NCBI GenBank assembly: GCA_964596015.1
Contig: CAZQSB010000054.1
Coordinates: 1-14,565, forward strand
Length of the DNA: 14,565 nucleotides
Source of the DNA: WJMD01 sp964596015
Lineage (GTDB): Bacteria > Joyebacterota > Joyebacteria > Joyebacterales > Joyebacteraceae
Direction of reading: 5' to 3'
How positions within the stretch are numbered: the first letter of the stretch is position 1; each line of letters starts with the position of its first letter. The notes below the pieces were generated by a model. That model worked only from the letters and a program-made list of their open reading frames with translations, was not told the DNA's origin and did no database searches. Below, piece by piece: positions 5,672 to 13,180 of the stretch. Position numbers and translations under genes: made by a program.

Positions 5672-7210
5672 GTGGCTCTCGTCGCGGTCCTCTGGGCCGT
5701 GCTTCTGCTGGTGGCCGGCCTCTCGCTCCAGTGGCACATGACCCACGACGCTCCCATACTCTTCTACATGGCCTACGGCATGGAGCATCTCGGCTACGTG
5801 CCCTACGTCGACTTCTTCGACATGAACGCGCCGGGGACGCACTACGCCGACGCGCTCATCGGCCGGGTCTTCGGCTACGGAGACCTCGGCTTCCGCATCG
5901 CCGACCTCACCGCGCTTGCGGCGCTGCTCGCACTCACCTGGCTCCTCATGCGGCGGTACGGGCGATGGGTCGCTCTTTGCGCGACCGCGCTTTTCGGAGC
6001 GCTCTACCTGGGCGGCGGTCCCGACATCAGTCTGCAGCGAGAGTACCTGGCGCTCCTGCCCGTCGCCGGCGCGCTCGTGCTCGCGACGACGAGGAGAGCG
6101 CGAAGCGCCCCCGTGCTCTGGCTTCTCGTCGGCGCGCTCCTCGGCGTGGCGACGACCATCAAGCCCGGGATGGCCGTCGGTCTTCCCGCCGTCCTCGTCT
6201 ACGGCGCGGCGGTCTCGGCGAAGCGAGGCGTCGGGCAGGCGCAGGCGGGCTCGGCGTGGAGCGTCGTCGGCGCGTCGCTGCTCGGGTTCGCCGTGCCGCT
6301 CGCAACCACGGCGCTCCATCTCGCCTCGGTCGGGGCGCTCGACGACTTCCTCGCGATCGCGGGGAACTACTGGCCGCTCTACTCGAGCCTCTCGAGGACC
6401 CACGAGGTCATCCTGCCGTCCGGACGGGCCGCCTACCTCGCGGGGGAGTGGGCCCGCCTCGGAGGGCTCTGGCCGTGGATGGTCCCGGCCGCGCTCGGAA
6501 CGGGGCTCGCGGTCCTGGCCGCCCCGAAGCGTCGAAGGCAGACGCTTCTTCTCGCGGCGCTCGCCGTTTCCTACAGCGTCTACCCTGCGGTCGGCGGCAA
6601 GTTCTGGACCTATCACTGGCTGCCTTTCCTCTACTTCGCGGTTCTGTTGTCCGCCCTGACGCTCATCGAAGCTCCGCGAAGAGCGCTCCTCAGACGGGTC
6701 GCCATCGTCGCGTTCCTTCTGGCGGCAGCGCTCGGCCTCCGTCCGCCCGATGAGGTGCCCCGGCAGTTGGCGGGCGAGCGGTGGGTGTCCCCCGACGTCC
6801 TGAGGGCTGAACGTATCGCCGGCTTCCTGAGCGAGTCGCTCCGTCCCGGCGACACCGTGCAGCCGCTCGATTGGACCGGCGGGGCCGTGCACGGCATGCT
6901 GAAGGCCGGCGCCCGGCTGGCGACGCCCTTCGTCTACGATTTTCACTTCAGTCACCACGTCTCGACCGGGACCATCCAGGACCTCAGAGCGCGGTTCCTC
7001 GATGAACTCAAGAGCGCGAGGCCCCGGTTCATCATCCGGACCGAGACGCTGCGGCCGTGGGTCTCGGGCCCGGACACACAGAAGGGGTTCCACGCCGTCG
7101 ATGAGTTCGTGCGGGAGAACTACCGTGAGGTCCACGCGGGCTTCGGCTACCGGATCTACGGCAGAGCGGGTGACAATTCCGGGACGACGGACGACGAGGG
7201 GAAACGATGA
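5672..7210 (+). CDS. Polytopic GT-C-type glycosyltransferase (GT39/ArnT-like)
   Basis: From the GTG at 5672 this is a 512-residue membrane protein with about 11 hydrophobic segments up to about residue 360 and a soluble C-terminal domain of about 150 residues. After the first membrane segment it carries an acidic residue in a periplasmic loop (Asp26 in THDAPILFY) followed by DFFDMNAPGTHY, the usual layout of GT-C enzymes that take sugars from polyprenyl-phosphate donors. Donor and acceptor are unknown. A start at the AUC 5639 would add 11 residues, including VDRR. These give the first membrane segment a normal positive N-terminal flank and fit the Shine-Dalgarno at 5628, so I favour the longer protein but list the canonical start. 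Its stop overlaps the next start (ATGA), indicating translational coupling. It is divergent from the sulfatase-like gene. Confidence 0.8.
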   Translation: MALVAVLWAVLLLVAGLSLQWHMTHDAPILFYMAYGMEHLGYVPYVDFFDMNAPGTHYADALIGRVFGYGDLGFRIADLTALAALLALTWLLMRRYGRWVALCATALFGALYLGGGPDISLQREYLALLPVAGALVLATTRRARSAPVLWLLVGALLGVATTIKPGMAVGLPAVLVYGAAVSAKRGVGQAQAGSAWSVVGASLLGFAVPLATTALHLASVGALDDFLAIAGNYWPLYSSLSRTHEVILPSGRAAYLAGEWARLGGLWPWMVPAALGTGLAVLAAPKRRRQTLLLAALAVSYSVYPAVGGKFWTYHWLPFLYFAVLLSALTLIEAPRRALLRRVAIVAFLLAAALGLRPPDEVPRQLAGERWVSPDVLRAERIAGFLSESLRPGDTVQPLDWTGGAVHGMLKAGARLATPFVYDFHFSHHVSTGTIQDLRARFLDELKSARPRFIIRTETLRPWVSGPDTQKGFHAVDEFVRENYREVHAGFGYRIYGRAGDNSGTTDDEGKR

Positions 7211-8835
7211 TGTTCAGGACGCCTGGCGGCGAGCGGGTCACACCGTCCATCGTCGAGATCACCGCGCTGGTGATCGGCGGCTGGCTCGTGCTCCGCTACG
7301 CGTGGCTCATGGACGACGCCTACGTCTACTTCCGCTACGTCGACAACCTGGTCATCGGAGGAAAGGGCCTCGTATGGAACGGCGGTGAGTTCGTCGAGGG
7401 CTTTACGTCGCCGTTCTGGGCGCTCCTTCTGGCCGGGCTCCGCGGCCTTCGGGCGGACTACTGGGTCGCCGTGCGCGTCGCGGGCGTCGCCGCGTTCGCC
7501 GTCTTCTGGTGGCTGGCCGTCCTCGTCAACAGGGGGCTTGCCACGGAGCGGGGACGGAGGACGCTCGCGCTCAACCTGCCGCTGCTCTATCTCTCCGTGT
7601 GCTACGGGGCGCTCTGCTACTTCACGTCGGGGCTCGAGTCGCCCCTCGTTCTCGTGATGGCCGCACTCTTTGCGTGCGCTGTCCTGTGGCCCGACTCGAC
7701 GACACTCCAGGTCTCGCTCGGTGTCGCCCCACTGGTGCGGCCGGAGCTGGCCGTGCCCTACGTCCTCGCTCTCATCTTCATCCGTCTCAGAACGAAACGC
7801 ACTCCGGTCCCGGCCATCCTGTCGGGCCTGTTCCTGACGGGCGGGTATCTCGTGTTCCGGGTCTGGTACTACGCGGACCTCTTTCCGAACACGTTCCACC
7901 TGAAGGACGAGGCATGGGTCAGCCAGGGGTTCGTGTACCTGTGGGACCTGTTCTCATCGTACTGGGCCCTGCCGTTCCTGGCCTTGCTGGCCGCGCTCTA
8001 CGTTGTCGTCAGGCGGCGGTTGGGCTCGCGGGGGAGCCAGCAGACCGCGCGACTCGCCATGCTTCTCCTGGCGGCGCCGGTCGCGGCCTACACGGTCAGG
8101 GTCGGTGGCGCGCCCATCCACTTCAAGGACCTGGCCTTCCCGTTCTGCCTCGTCATCCTGGCGGGCGGAGGACTGGTCGAGTCGATCATCGCCGAGCGGA
8201 CGCGGGCCGTCAGGGTCGTCACACTGGTAGTGACGGCGCTCGTGGTTCTGGCCGTTGCGTTCTCGCATCCCAGGCAGCTCAGGCGTCCGCCGATCCTCCG
8301 TCCGCTCGGCTTCGGGCACAGCATCGTCGAGCACATCAGCGACGCCGCTTTCCACCGCGCGCCGAAGATGGGCCTCATCCCCGGGCGTGGCGGCGGAGTC
8401 GGCATGCTGAGCTACGACGCGGCCCAGTCCAGGTATCTCGGGAGAGGCGAGGAGTCGCGCGTTCTGGTCGAGGACTGGTGCCGGACGGCATACATGCATC
8501 CAAGGGCCTTCGTCGTGCACTCCCTCGGACTCACCGAGCCGTTCCTCGCAAGGATGCCCGTCGAGGCGGAAAGACCGGCTCACAAGTTCGGTCTTGAGGA
8601 GCCGGCTGGGGAGCTCGCCGAGGTCCGGAGGAGATACGGATTCCAGTCGGGGGCCTTCTCGGAAGCGCTCGAGGACGGCAGAGGGCAGGACTGGATGCAA
8701 CGGAACCTCGGGAGCATCGAGAGCATCGAGGCGAGGGCGTACAACCGGCACCGCTTCGTCCCGAACCTCCTGAAGGCCTTCAGTTCGCCCGAGGTGATCC
8801 GCCTCAGAGAATCCGAGACCGGCCGGACAGACTGA
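7207..8835 (+). CDS. AftB-like polytopic GT-C glycosyltransferase
   Basis: This is a 542-residue membrane protein with about 10-11 hydrophobic segments to about residue 355 and a soluble C-terminal part of about 190 residues. The signature is MDDAYVYFRYVDNLV (Asp36-Asp37 after the first membrane helix) followed by GKGLVWNGGEFVEGFTSPFW. This closely resembles the DDAF-FRY and GLVYNPGERVEGYT region of AftB, the mycobacterial arabinofuranosyltransferase that uses decaprenyl-phospho-arabinose. The pair of Asp residues is the expected metal/donor site. Outside actinobacteria the sugar is unknown, so only a lipid-linked pentose or hexose transferase should be claimed. The ATG at 7207 overlaps the stop of the preceding GT-C gene, with GAGGGG just upstream; ATG 7210 is an equally spaced alternative. 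No T-rich terminator was seen after it. Confidence 0.82.
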   Translation: MMFRTPGGERVTPSIVEITALVIGGWLVLRYAWLMDDAYVYFRYVDNLVIGGKGLVWNGGEFVEGFTSPFWALLLAGLRGLRADYWVAVRVAGVAAFAVFWWLAVLVNRGLATERGRRTLALNLPLLYLSVCYGALCYFTSGLESPLVLVMAALFACAVLWPDSTTLQVSLGVAPLVRPELAVPYVLALIFIRLRTKRTPVPAILSGLFLTGGYLVFRVWYYADLFPNTFHLKDEAWVSQGFVYLWDLFSSYWALPFLALLAALYVVVRRRLGSRGSQQTARLAMLLLAAPVAAYTVRVGGAPIHFKDLAFPFCLVILAGGGLVESIIAERTRAVRVVTLVVTALVVLAVAFSHPRQLRRPPILRPLGFGHSIVEHISDAAFHRAPKMGLIPGRGGGVGMLSYDAAQSRYLGRGEESRVLVEDWCRTAYMHPRAFVVHSLGLTEPFLARMPVEAERPAHKFGLEEPAGELAEVRRRYGFQSGAFSEALEDGRGQDWMQRNLGSIESIEARAYNRHRFVPNLLKAFSSPEVIRLRESETGRTD

Positions 8836-9085
8836 GAGCCCGGCGCTGTGGGCCCGCGGGCGGGTTCTGTGCCTCGTCTCCCGGGGCCCCGCACCCGCCG
8901 CGAGCCCGACAGCCGGGGCGGTCACCCGGCCTCGAGCCCCCGCCGCCCTGCCGCGCACTCCACAGACATCCCATCAACCTGCCTCCGAGGACGAGGATTC
9001 CCTCTTGACGGGGGAGTGAGTTTGGTTCATCTTCAACGCGGTTGTGGGAATATGGGCTTCGTGAGGTTTGCCGGGGAGGTGGCTC

Positions 9086-9298
9086 ATGAAGGCGCTCGAT
9101 GTCATCGTTGTCATTCTGCTGATCGTCGGAGGCCTGAACTGGGGGCTGGTGGGCCTCTTCCAGTTCGACCTCGTCGCCGCGATCTTCGGCGGACAGTCCG
9201 CCGTCGTCTCGCGGGTCGTCTACACGCTGGTGGGACTTTGCGCCCTGTACCGGCTGCTCTTGTGGAAGATGGTGCCGGACCGCCTGGCGAACGAGTAG
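9086..9298 (+). CDS. DUF378 small membrane protein
   Basis: This is a 70-residue protein with two hydrophobic segments: about 4-22 (VIVVILLIVGGLNWGLVG) and about 44-62 (a VVYTLVGLCALYRLLLW core). The GGLNWGLVGLF motif and the Y-LVGL-ALY second helix are the hallmarks of the DUF378 (YuzA-like) family, whose function is not known. The ATG is fixed by GGGGAGGT 5 nt upstream; the frame extends upstream to a TTG at 9068 but that start lacks a ribosome binding site. Upstream, 8836-9085 holds no gene; a TTGACG at 9005-9010 has only a poor -10 (CATCTT) at 17 bp, so the promoter is uncertain. The FAS1 lipoprotein starts 121 nt downstream and could be cotranscribed. Confidence 0.88.
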   Translation: MKALDVIVVILLIVGGLNWGLVGLFQFDLVAAIFGGQSAVVSRVVYTLVGLCALYRLLLWKMVPDRLANE

Positions 9299-9419
9299 CC
9301 GCGCGGCGACGTTCGGGACCGCATCAGAGACTCCGGGTTCGCCGGCTGTGTCCGCATGTTCCCTGGTGAGAACGCCGGGGTGTGTGGACGCTCTGCGCCC
9401 GGAGAGGGGGAGGAGCAAG

Positions 9420-10319
9420 ATGACGCGCACGTTGAACGTTCTTGCCGCGGTCGTTCTGGTCACGACCGTGGTCCTGTTCTCAGGCTGCGCTCAGGAGAAG
9501 GCGGACATCGTGGACACCGCGGTCTCCGCGGGCGACTTCAACACGCTGGCGACGGCTCTCGAGGCCGGCGGTCTCGTCGAAGTGTTGAAGGGCGAGGGGC
9601 CCTTCACGGTCTTCGCGCCGACCGACGACGCGTTCGCCAAGCTGCCCGAGGGCACCCTGGAGATGCTGCTTGAGCCTGAGAACATCGATCGGCTCAAGAC
9701 GATCCTCACGTACCACGTTGTCTCGGGAAGCGTCATGGCGGAAGACGTCATCGGTCTGGACACCGCGACGACGCTGAGCGGTCAGAGGATAGACATCACC
9801 GTTGACGGCGGAGCCGTCATGGTCGACAAGGCCACGGTGACGCAGACCGACATCGAGGCGTCGAACGGTATCATCCACGTCATCGACACGGTGCTGATGC
9901 CCGCGACCGACACCGTCGTCGGAGTGGCTCAGAACGCGGGTTCCTTCTCGACCCTGGTCGCGGCCGTCGAAGCCGCCGGGCTCGTGGAGACCCTGTCAGG
10001 CGAGGGACCGTTCACGGTCTTCGCTCCGACGGATGAGGCGTTCGGGAAGCTGCCCGCCGGAACGGTGGAGTCGCTTCTGAAGCCGGAGAACCTCGAGAGG
10101 CTGAGGACGATACTCACGTACCACGTCGTATCGGGCCGCGTTTACTCGAACGAGGTCGTTGAGGCCGACATGGTCGAGACGCTGGCGGGAATGGAGGCGC
10201 CCGTCACCATCGCCGAAGGTACCGTGACGGTAGGGGGCTCCGCCGTCGTGAAGACGGACATCGAGGCGACCAACGGCGTGATCCACGTCATCGACACCGT
10301 GATGCTGCCGCCGGAGTAG
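9420..10319 (+). CDS. Lipoprotein with two fasciclin (FAS1) domains
   Basis: This is a 299-residue exported protein. The signal peptide ends FSGC, with Cys23 the likely lipidated residue. Two FAS1 domains follow with almost no linker: about 28-161 and 165-299. Each has the H1 box (TVFAPTDDAF at 63-72 and TVFAPTDEAF in the second), the central TYHVVSG, and the H2 box (NGIIHVIDTVLMP and NGVIHVIDTVMLP). FAS1 domains mediate adhesion or carbohydrate and protein contacts at cell surfaces; the partner here is unknown. The two copies are also alike at DNA level, indicating tandem duplication. The ATG at 9420 has GGAGGAG 5 nt upstream, and earlier in-frame starts would bury the signal peptide. It converges on the omptin-like gene with a 36-bp gap and no obvious terminator. 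Confidence 0.93.
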   Translation: MTRTLNVLAAVVLVTTVVLFSGCAQEKADIVDTAVSAGDFNTLATALEAGGLVEVLKGEGPFTVFAPTDDAFAKLPEGTLEMLLEPENIDRLKTILTYHVVSGSVMAEDVIGLDTATTLSGQRIDITVDGGAVMVDKATVTQTDIEASNGIIHVIDTVLMPATDTVVGVAQNAGSFSTLVAAVEAAGLVETLSGEGPFTVFAPTDEAFGKLPAGTVESLLKPENLERLRTILTYHVVSGRVYSNEVVEADMVETLAGMEAPVTIAEGTVTVGGSAVVKTDIEATNGVIHVIDTVMLPPE

Positions 10320-10355
10320 GCGGCCTGCGTGGCTCGGGCCCGGAGGGCGTCGGCG

Positions 10356-11321
10356 TCAGAACGTCAGGCCGACGGACCCGCTGATCTCGAACTGAAGGCT
10401 CTCGATGCGGTGGGGCAGGCCTGAGATGACGGTTCCGGCCGGCATGTCCTCGTCGCGGTACCAACGCTGGTCGGCCGTCCCCTCAGTGAGGAAGTACCTC
10501 AGCTCGCCGGCGAGGGCGAGAGACAGCGACTCGAGCGGCAGGCTCCCGGGCAGGAGCTCCATCTCCACCCGCGAGCCCGCGCCGATCCCCCAGCCCGAGC
10601 CCTCGGAGATCCTCCCTCTCAGGAGATGGTCGTCCCGGTCCGACGCGCGGGCGACCCCGACGCTCGTCCTGCCCGAGAGCAGCACGTGTTCCGTCGGAGA
10701 CCACCGCACCCGACCGCCGAGGCCGGCTGAGAGATACGTCACCTCGTAATCGATCACCGGAGCCGTTCCCGAGACCTCGTAGCGCTCGTCCGAGAAGAGC
10801 GTACCGCGCCAGCCCTCGTAGCCTTCAAGGCGTTGCTCCACGCGCTGGTAGTCGATGTGAAGAAGGGCGGACCACGCAAGGCGCCCGGATTCACGGAGCG
10901 CGTAGCCTAAGTCCGTTGACACGGCTATCACCTCGGCCGCGGCGCCGGATTCGGTATACGCGAGCTGGGTATCGCCGACCCAGTCCTCATCGGTCATCAC
11001 ACCGGCCGGGTCGACGAGGTTGGTCCGCGCCGCGCAGGTCAGGGACCAGCGCGACAGCGCGCCCGCCCGGGGCGACCAGGCGAACTCCGCTCCGATGAGC
11101 GTCACATCGAGCGGGAACTCGAGCTCGCTTCGGATGTCGACGAGCTCGTCCGTATCGGTCGGGTCCTCGGCGAGGGCCGACATCTCGTACCTCGTGCTCC
11201 CGAACCACCGGGACGTCGAGAGCGAGAGTTCGATGTCGCCTCCGTCCGACGACGCGACAGACGCCGACATCAGGAGGGCTGCGAGCAGCGTTGTGGTCAG
11301 CACGGTCCTCATGCGTTGCAT
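10356..11321 (-). CDS. Omptin-like outer-membrane protease
   Basis: This is a 321-residue protein: signal peptide 1 to about 24, then a beta-barrel pattern of alternating strands ending in Phe321 (SVGLTF), the usual outer-membrane insertion end. The length suits omptins. Landmarks align in order with OmpT: LSTSRWFGSTRYEM with the LSGKTKE strand, Asp111-Glu-Asp113-Trp with the catalytic Asp83-x-Asp85-Trp, DTQLAY with DTQLNY, and Asp230-Asp-His232 with the catalytic Asp210-x-His212. Omptins cleave surface or extracellular polypeptides, typically near basic residues, and need lipopolysaccharide in enterobacteria. The family call rests on motif order, not a computed alignment. The ATG at 11321 has GGGGAG about 5 nt upstream; ATG 11312 is a weaker alternative. 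A 12-bp hairpin sits directly before the Shine-Dalgarno. The lipoprotein gene lies 113 nt upstream on the same strand. Confidence 0.8.
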   Translation of the reverse strand: MQRMRTVLTTTLLAALLMSASVASSDGGDIELSLSTSRWFGSTRYEMSALAEDPTDTDELVDIRSELEFPLDVTLIGAEFAWSPRAGALSRWSLTCAARTNLVDPAGVMTDEDWVGDTQLAYTESGAAAEVIAVSTDLGYALRESGRLAWSALLHIDYQRVEQRLEGYEGWRGTLFSDERYEVSGTAPVIDYEVTYLSAGLGGRVRWSPTEHVLLSGRTSVGVARASDRDDHLLRGRISEGSGWGIGAGSRVEMELLPGSLPLESLSLALAGELRYFLTEGTADQRWYRDEDMPAGTVISGLPHRIESLQFEISGSVGLTF

Positions 11322-11336
11322 CCGTCTCCCCGTGAT

Positions 11337-11366
11337 GGCGGGGCCGCCGGACCCGGCGGCCCCGCC
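11337..11366 (-). promoter_or_regulatory. 12-bp all-GC perfect hairpin in the omptin leader
   Basis: GGCGGGGCCGCC (11337-11348) and GGCGGCCCCGCC (11355-11366) pair perfectly around GGACCC, which can itself add two pairs. It ends 3 nt from the Shine-Dalgarno region and 15 nt before the ATG at 11321. No T-tract follows, so an ordinary intrinsic terminator for the upstream lipoprotein gene is unlikely. A processing or 5'-stabilising element is inferred. Confidence 0.55.
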
Positions 11367-11434
11367 GTGCCACGGTTCCAGAACGCGCGCCCGCGGACAG
11401 GTGACTTCACCGTGTCCCGAGGCGCGCGACAGCG

Positions 11435-12529
11435 CTAGATCGGCATCGTCGGGATGAACATGCATCCCCTCTCGCCGCAGTCACCGACCGTGAAGTCGCC
11501 CCACACGACGGCCTGTCCCACGACGTAGAAGCCCGCGGGTACGGCGAACGGACCGTAGGTGTCGACCTGAACATCGTCGAGTCCGACGTGGCCGTACGGG
11601 TAGTGGGCCGGCGCGACCGTGTACCCTCCTTCGTACATCGGCAGCGGGTCCTCACCCACGTAGAGATGGGTCTCGGTCATCGTGTAGCCGCCGCACGTCG
11701 TGACCGTGAACATCGCCGAGCCGCCGTAGTACTGGATGACGAGCTCGCCGACCAGAATGCCGCTCGCGATGTCTCCGTCGCCGGCGCCCGCGTAGATGTC
11801 GAAGTAGTACTCGCCCTCGGCGCCGATGTAGTTCGTCCAGCCCCAGTTGTCGAAGTCGGGGACGTCGTCGCCGTCAAGGTCGAGTTCGAGGAAGGACGTC
11901 GCGAGGTCGCATCCATGGACGAACGCCATCACGGACTCATCGGGCGTGGGAGGGGTCGTCGGGTCGCACGCGAGCCCGATGCCGAAGAAGGTCGCCCAGT
12001 TGCCCTTCTCGACCATGCGTTCCCCGTCACCCCAGGCGGTCTCCGAGCCGCCGGCGTCGTTCTGGACCACCGCGTGGGCGGCGGCCAGCAGCGTTCCGTC
12101 GCAGAGCTCCACCTCGCCCCCGAACTGGTCGAGGGGCACCGAGAACGTGAACGTCGTGAGACCGGCGATGTCGCCGGAGTGGTACGGGAAGTTCCCGACC
12201 TTCGGGTTGCCCTTTCTCGTCTGCGGCATGTCGGACTGGCTTATGCCGACCCACAGGTGCGCCTCCACGAGCTCCCACCCGTTCGCCGTCGTGTAGGTGA
12301 CGAGGAGGTCCTCGGTGTCTCCGTTGTCCACCACCTCGACGCACACCGTGCCCACGTCGATCGTCTGCCCGGCGTACAGCGTCGTGCAGAACTCACCGGG
12401 GATGCCGTTGACCCCGTAGACCCCGATCGTCGACAGCGCGTTCATCGGCGCCACGGGGCTCTCCTGACTGCAGCCGAGAAGACCGACCAGCAGCAGGACG
12501 AGAACAGCGCAGGACAGTTTCGTCTTCAT
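11435..12529 (-). CDS. Lipoprotein of unknown function with an internally duplicated domain
   Basis: This is a 364-residue protein of no recognised function. The signal peptide ends VGLLGC, with Cys20 the likely lipidation site. Two related units follow. Unit 1 (about 56-167) contains EAHLWVG, FPYHSG and AAAHAVVQ; unit 2 (about 258-346) contains ETHLYVG, HYPYGH and VVGQAVVWGD, with nearly the same spacing between landmarks. They are joined by a Pro/Thr linker and a segment ELDLDGDDVPDFD (about 215-227) that resembles a calcium-binding Asp loop. About ten cysteines in the mature part may form disulfides. The ATG at 12529 is preferred over the in-frame GTG at 12535 because AGGGAG lies 9 nt upstream of it and only 3 nt from the GTG. 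It is upstream of, and co-oriented with, the omptin-like gene. Confidence 0.82.
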   Translation of the reverse strand: MKTKLSCAVLVLLLVGLLGCSQESPVAPMNALSTIGVYGVNGIPGEFCTTLYAGQTIDVGTVCVEVVDNGDTEDLLVTYTTANGWELVEAHLWVGISQSDMPQTRKGNPKVGNFPYHSGDIAGLTTFTFSVPLDQFGGEVELCDGTLLAAAHAVVQNDAGGSETAWGDGERMVEKGNWATFFGIGLACDPTTPPTPDESVMAFVHGCDLATSFLELDLDGDDVPDFDNWGWTNYIGAEGEYYFDIYAGAGDGDIASGILVGELVIQYYGGSAMFTVTTCGGYTMTETHLYVGEDPLPMYEGGYTVAPAHYPYGHVGLDDVQVDTYGPFAVPAGFYVVGQAVVWGDFTVGDCGERGCMFIPTMPI

Positions 12530-12905
12530 CTGCACTCACTCCCTTCTTCCGCCATGTCTGTGAAACGAGCACTGGATGATGTGCGAAGCGGCTCTCCGCG
12601 CGGCCCTGACGGACCGTCGGCGCGGGGGTTCCGGACCTCTTCGCGCTGTCGAGGGCGAGAGGACGCCCGCAGCGCGTCAAGCGACGCGGAAGCCCGCGCT
12701 CATACGCGCGGAACGCCGTGTATCGTGAACAGGGGGCTGCTGAGGATGCTGTGTGGAAGGTCGCGTCGTACCTGAGAACACCGTCTGCAATCTCCCTGGG
12801 TGTCTTCGCCTGGTGTCGATTCCGGGTGTTGCAGCCATCGGGAGCGGCGTGGTGGAGTGCAAGAAACGGCCCATGTAACAAGGCCTCCGCATGCGGCGCG
12901 CAGCC

Positions 12906-12965
12906 GGGCGGGAGCCGGCCGGGCGGGAGCCGGCCGGGTGGGAGTCAGCCGGGCGGGAGCCGACG
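12906..12965. repeat. 15-bp tandem repeat, four copies
   Basis: The unit GGGCGGGAGCCGGCC is present at 12906-12920 and, identically, at 12921-12935. A diverged copy (GGGTGGGAGTCAGCC) is at 12936-12950 and a near copy at 12951-12965. Runs of GGG at short intervals on the plus strand could form a G-quadruplex. It lies about 100 bp upstream of the -35 of the next gene. Confidence 0.85.
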
Positions 12966-13066
12966 GCGGTCGGTCGACCGGCCGGAAGAGGCCATCACCT
13001 TCACCGGTCTCCTTCAGTTCTTCGCCGGTCGCGCCGGGGAGGACCGGCCGCAGGACATGCCGGCGT

Positions 13067-13095
13067 TTGCGAACCGGCCCGCCGGGTGGTACTAT
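13067..13095 (+). promoter_or_regulatory. Promoter of the CoA-transferase gene
   Basis: TTGCGA (13067-13072), 17-bp spacer, and TACTAT (13090-13095) with an extended TGg just before it. Predicted start is near 13102, giving a leader of about 79 nt. Confidence 0.55.
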
Positions 13096-13180
13096 GGTCG
13101 CTCGGCACAGGGCGCCATTTGGCGAGTGAGTGCTCAGTCGGCCCGATCGGCCGGTCAGTGAGGGGAAGGCGGGACGCGCC

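Larger units (their letters stand above)
12530..13180. other. Long divergent intergenic region
   Basis: These 651 bases between the minus-strand lipoprotein and the plus-strand CoA-transferase gene show no supported gene. They contain a 6-bp hairpin (CGCGTC/GACGCG, 12673-12688), a GC-rich 15-bp tandem repeat (12906-12965), and a plus-strand promoter (13067-13095). The open frames here lack ribosome binding sites and run through the repeat in several phases. I could not place a convincing minus-strand promoter for the lipoprotein gene. Confidence 0.6.

Noticed and set aside
5290..7135. Long frames on both strands overlapping the first glycosyltransferase (5290-6753 plus, 5642-7135 minus)
   Set aside because: Arg-, Gly- and Glu-rich without hydrophobic segments or motifs, while the GT-C frame shows proper membrane topology and coupling to the next gene.
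8836..8890. GC palindromes after the glycosyltransferase pair considered as a terminator
   Set aside because: Only short stems (GCCCGCGGGC without a usable loop) and no pyrimidine tail, so not reported as a feature.
11588..12775. 395-residue plus-strand frame opposite the duplicated lipoprotein
   Set aside because: The opposite strand has a signal peptide, lipobox and internal repeat; this frame has none and runs into the intergenic region.
12808..12850. tRNA-like T-arm (GTCGATTCC flanked by CTGG/CCGG)
   Set aside because: The loop lacks the GTTC consensus and no acceptor stem, D-arm or anticodon arm can be built around it.
12718..13161. 147-residue plus-strand frame with PGGSR repeats
   Set aside because: The repeat is in DNA with period 15 and so reads in any frame; no ribosome binding site and the CoA-transferase promoter lies inside it.
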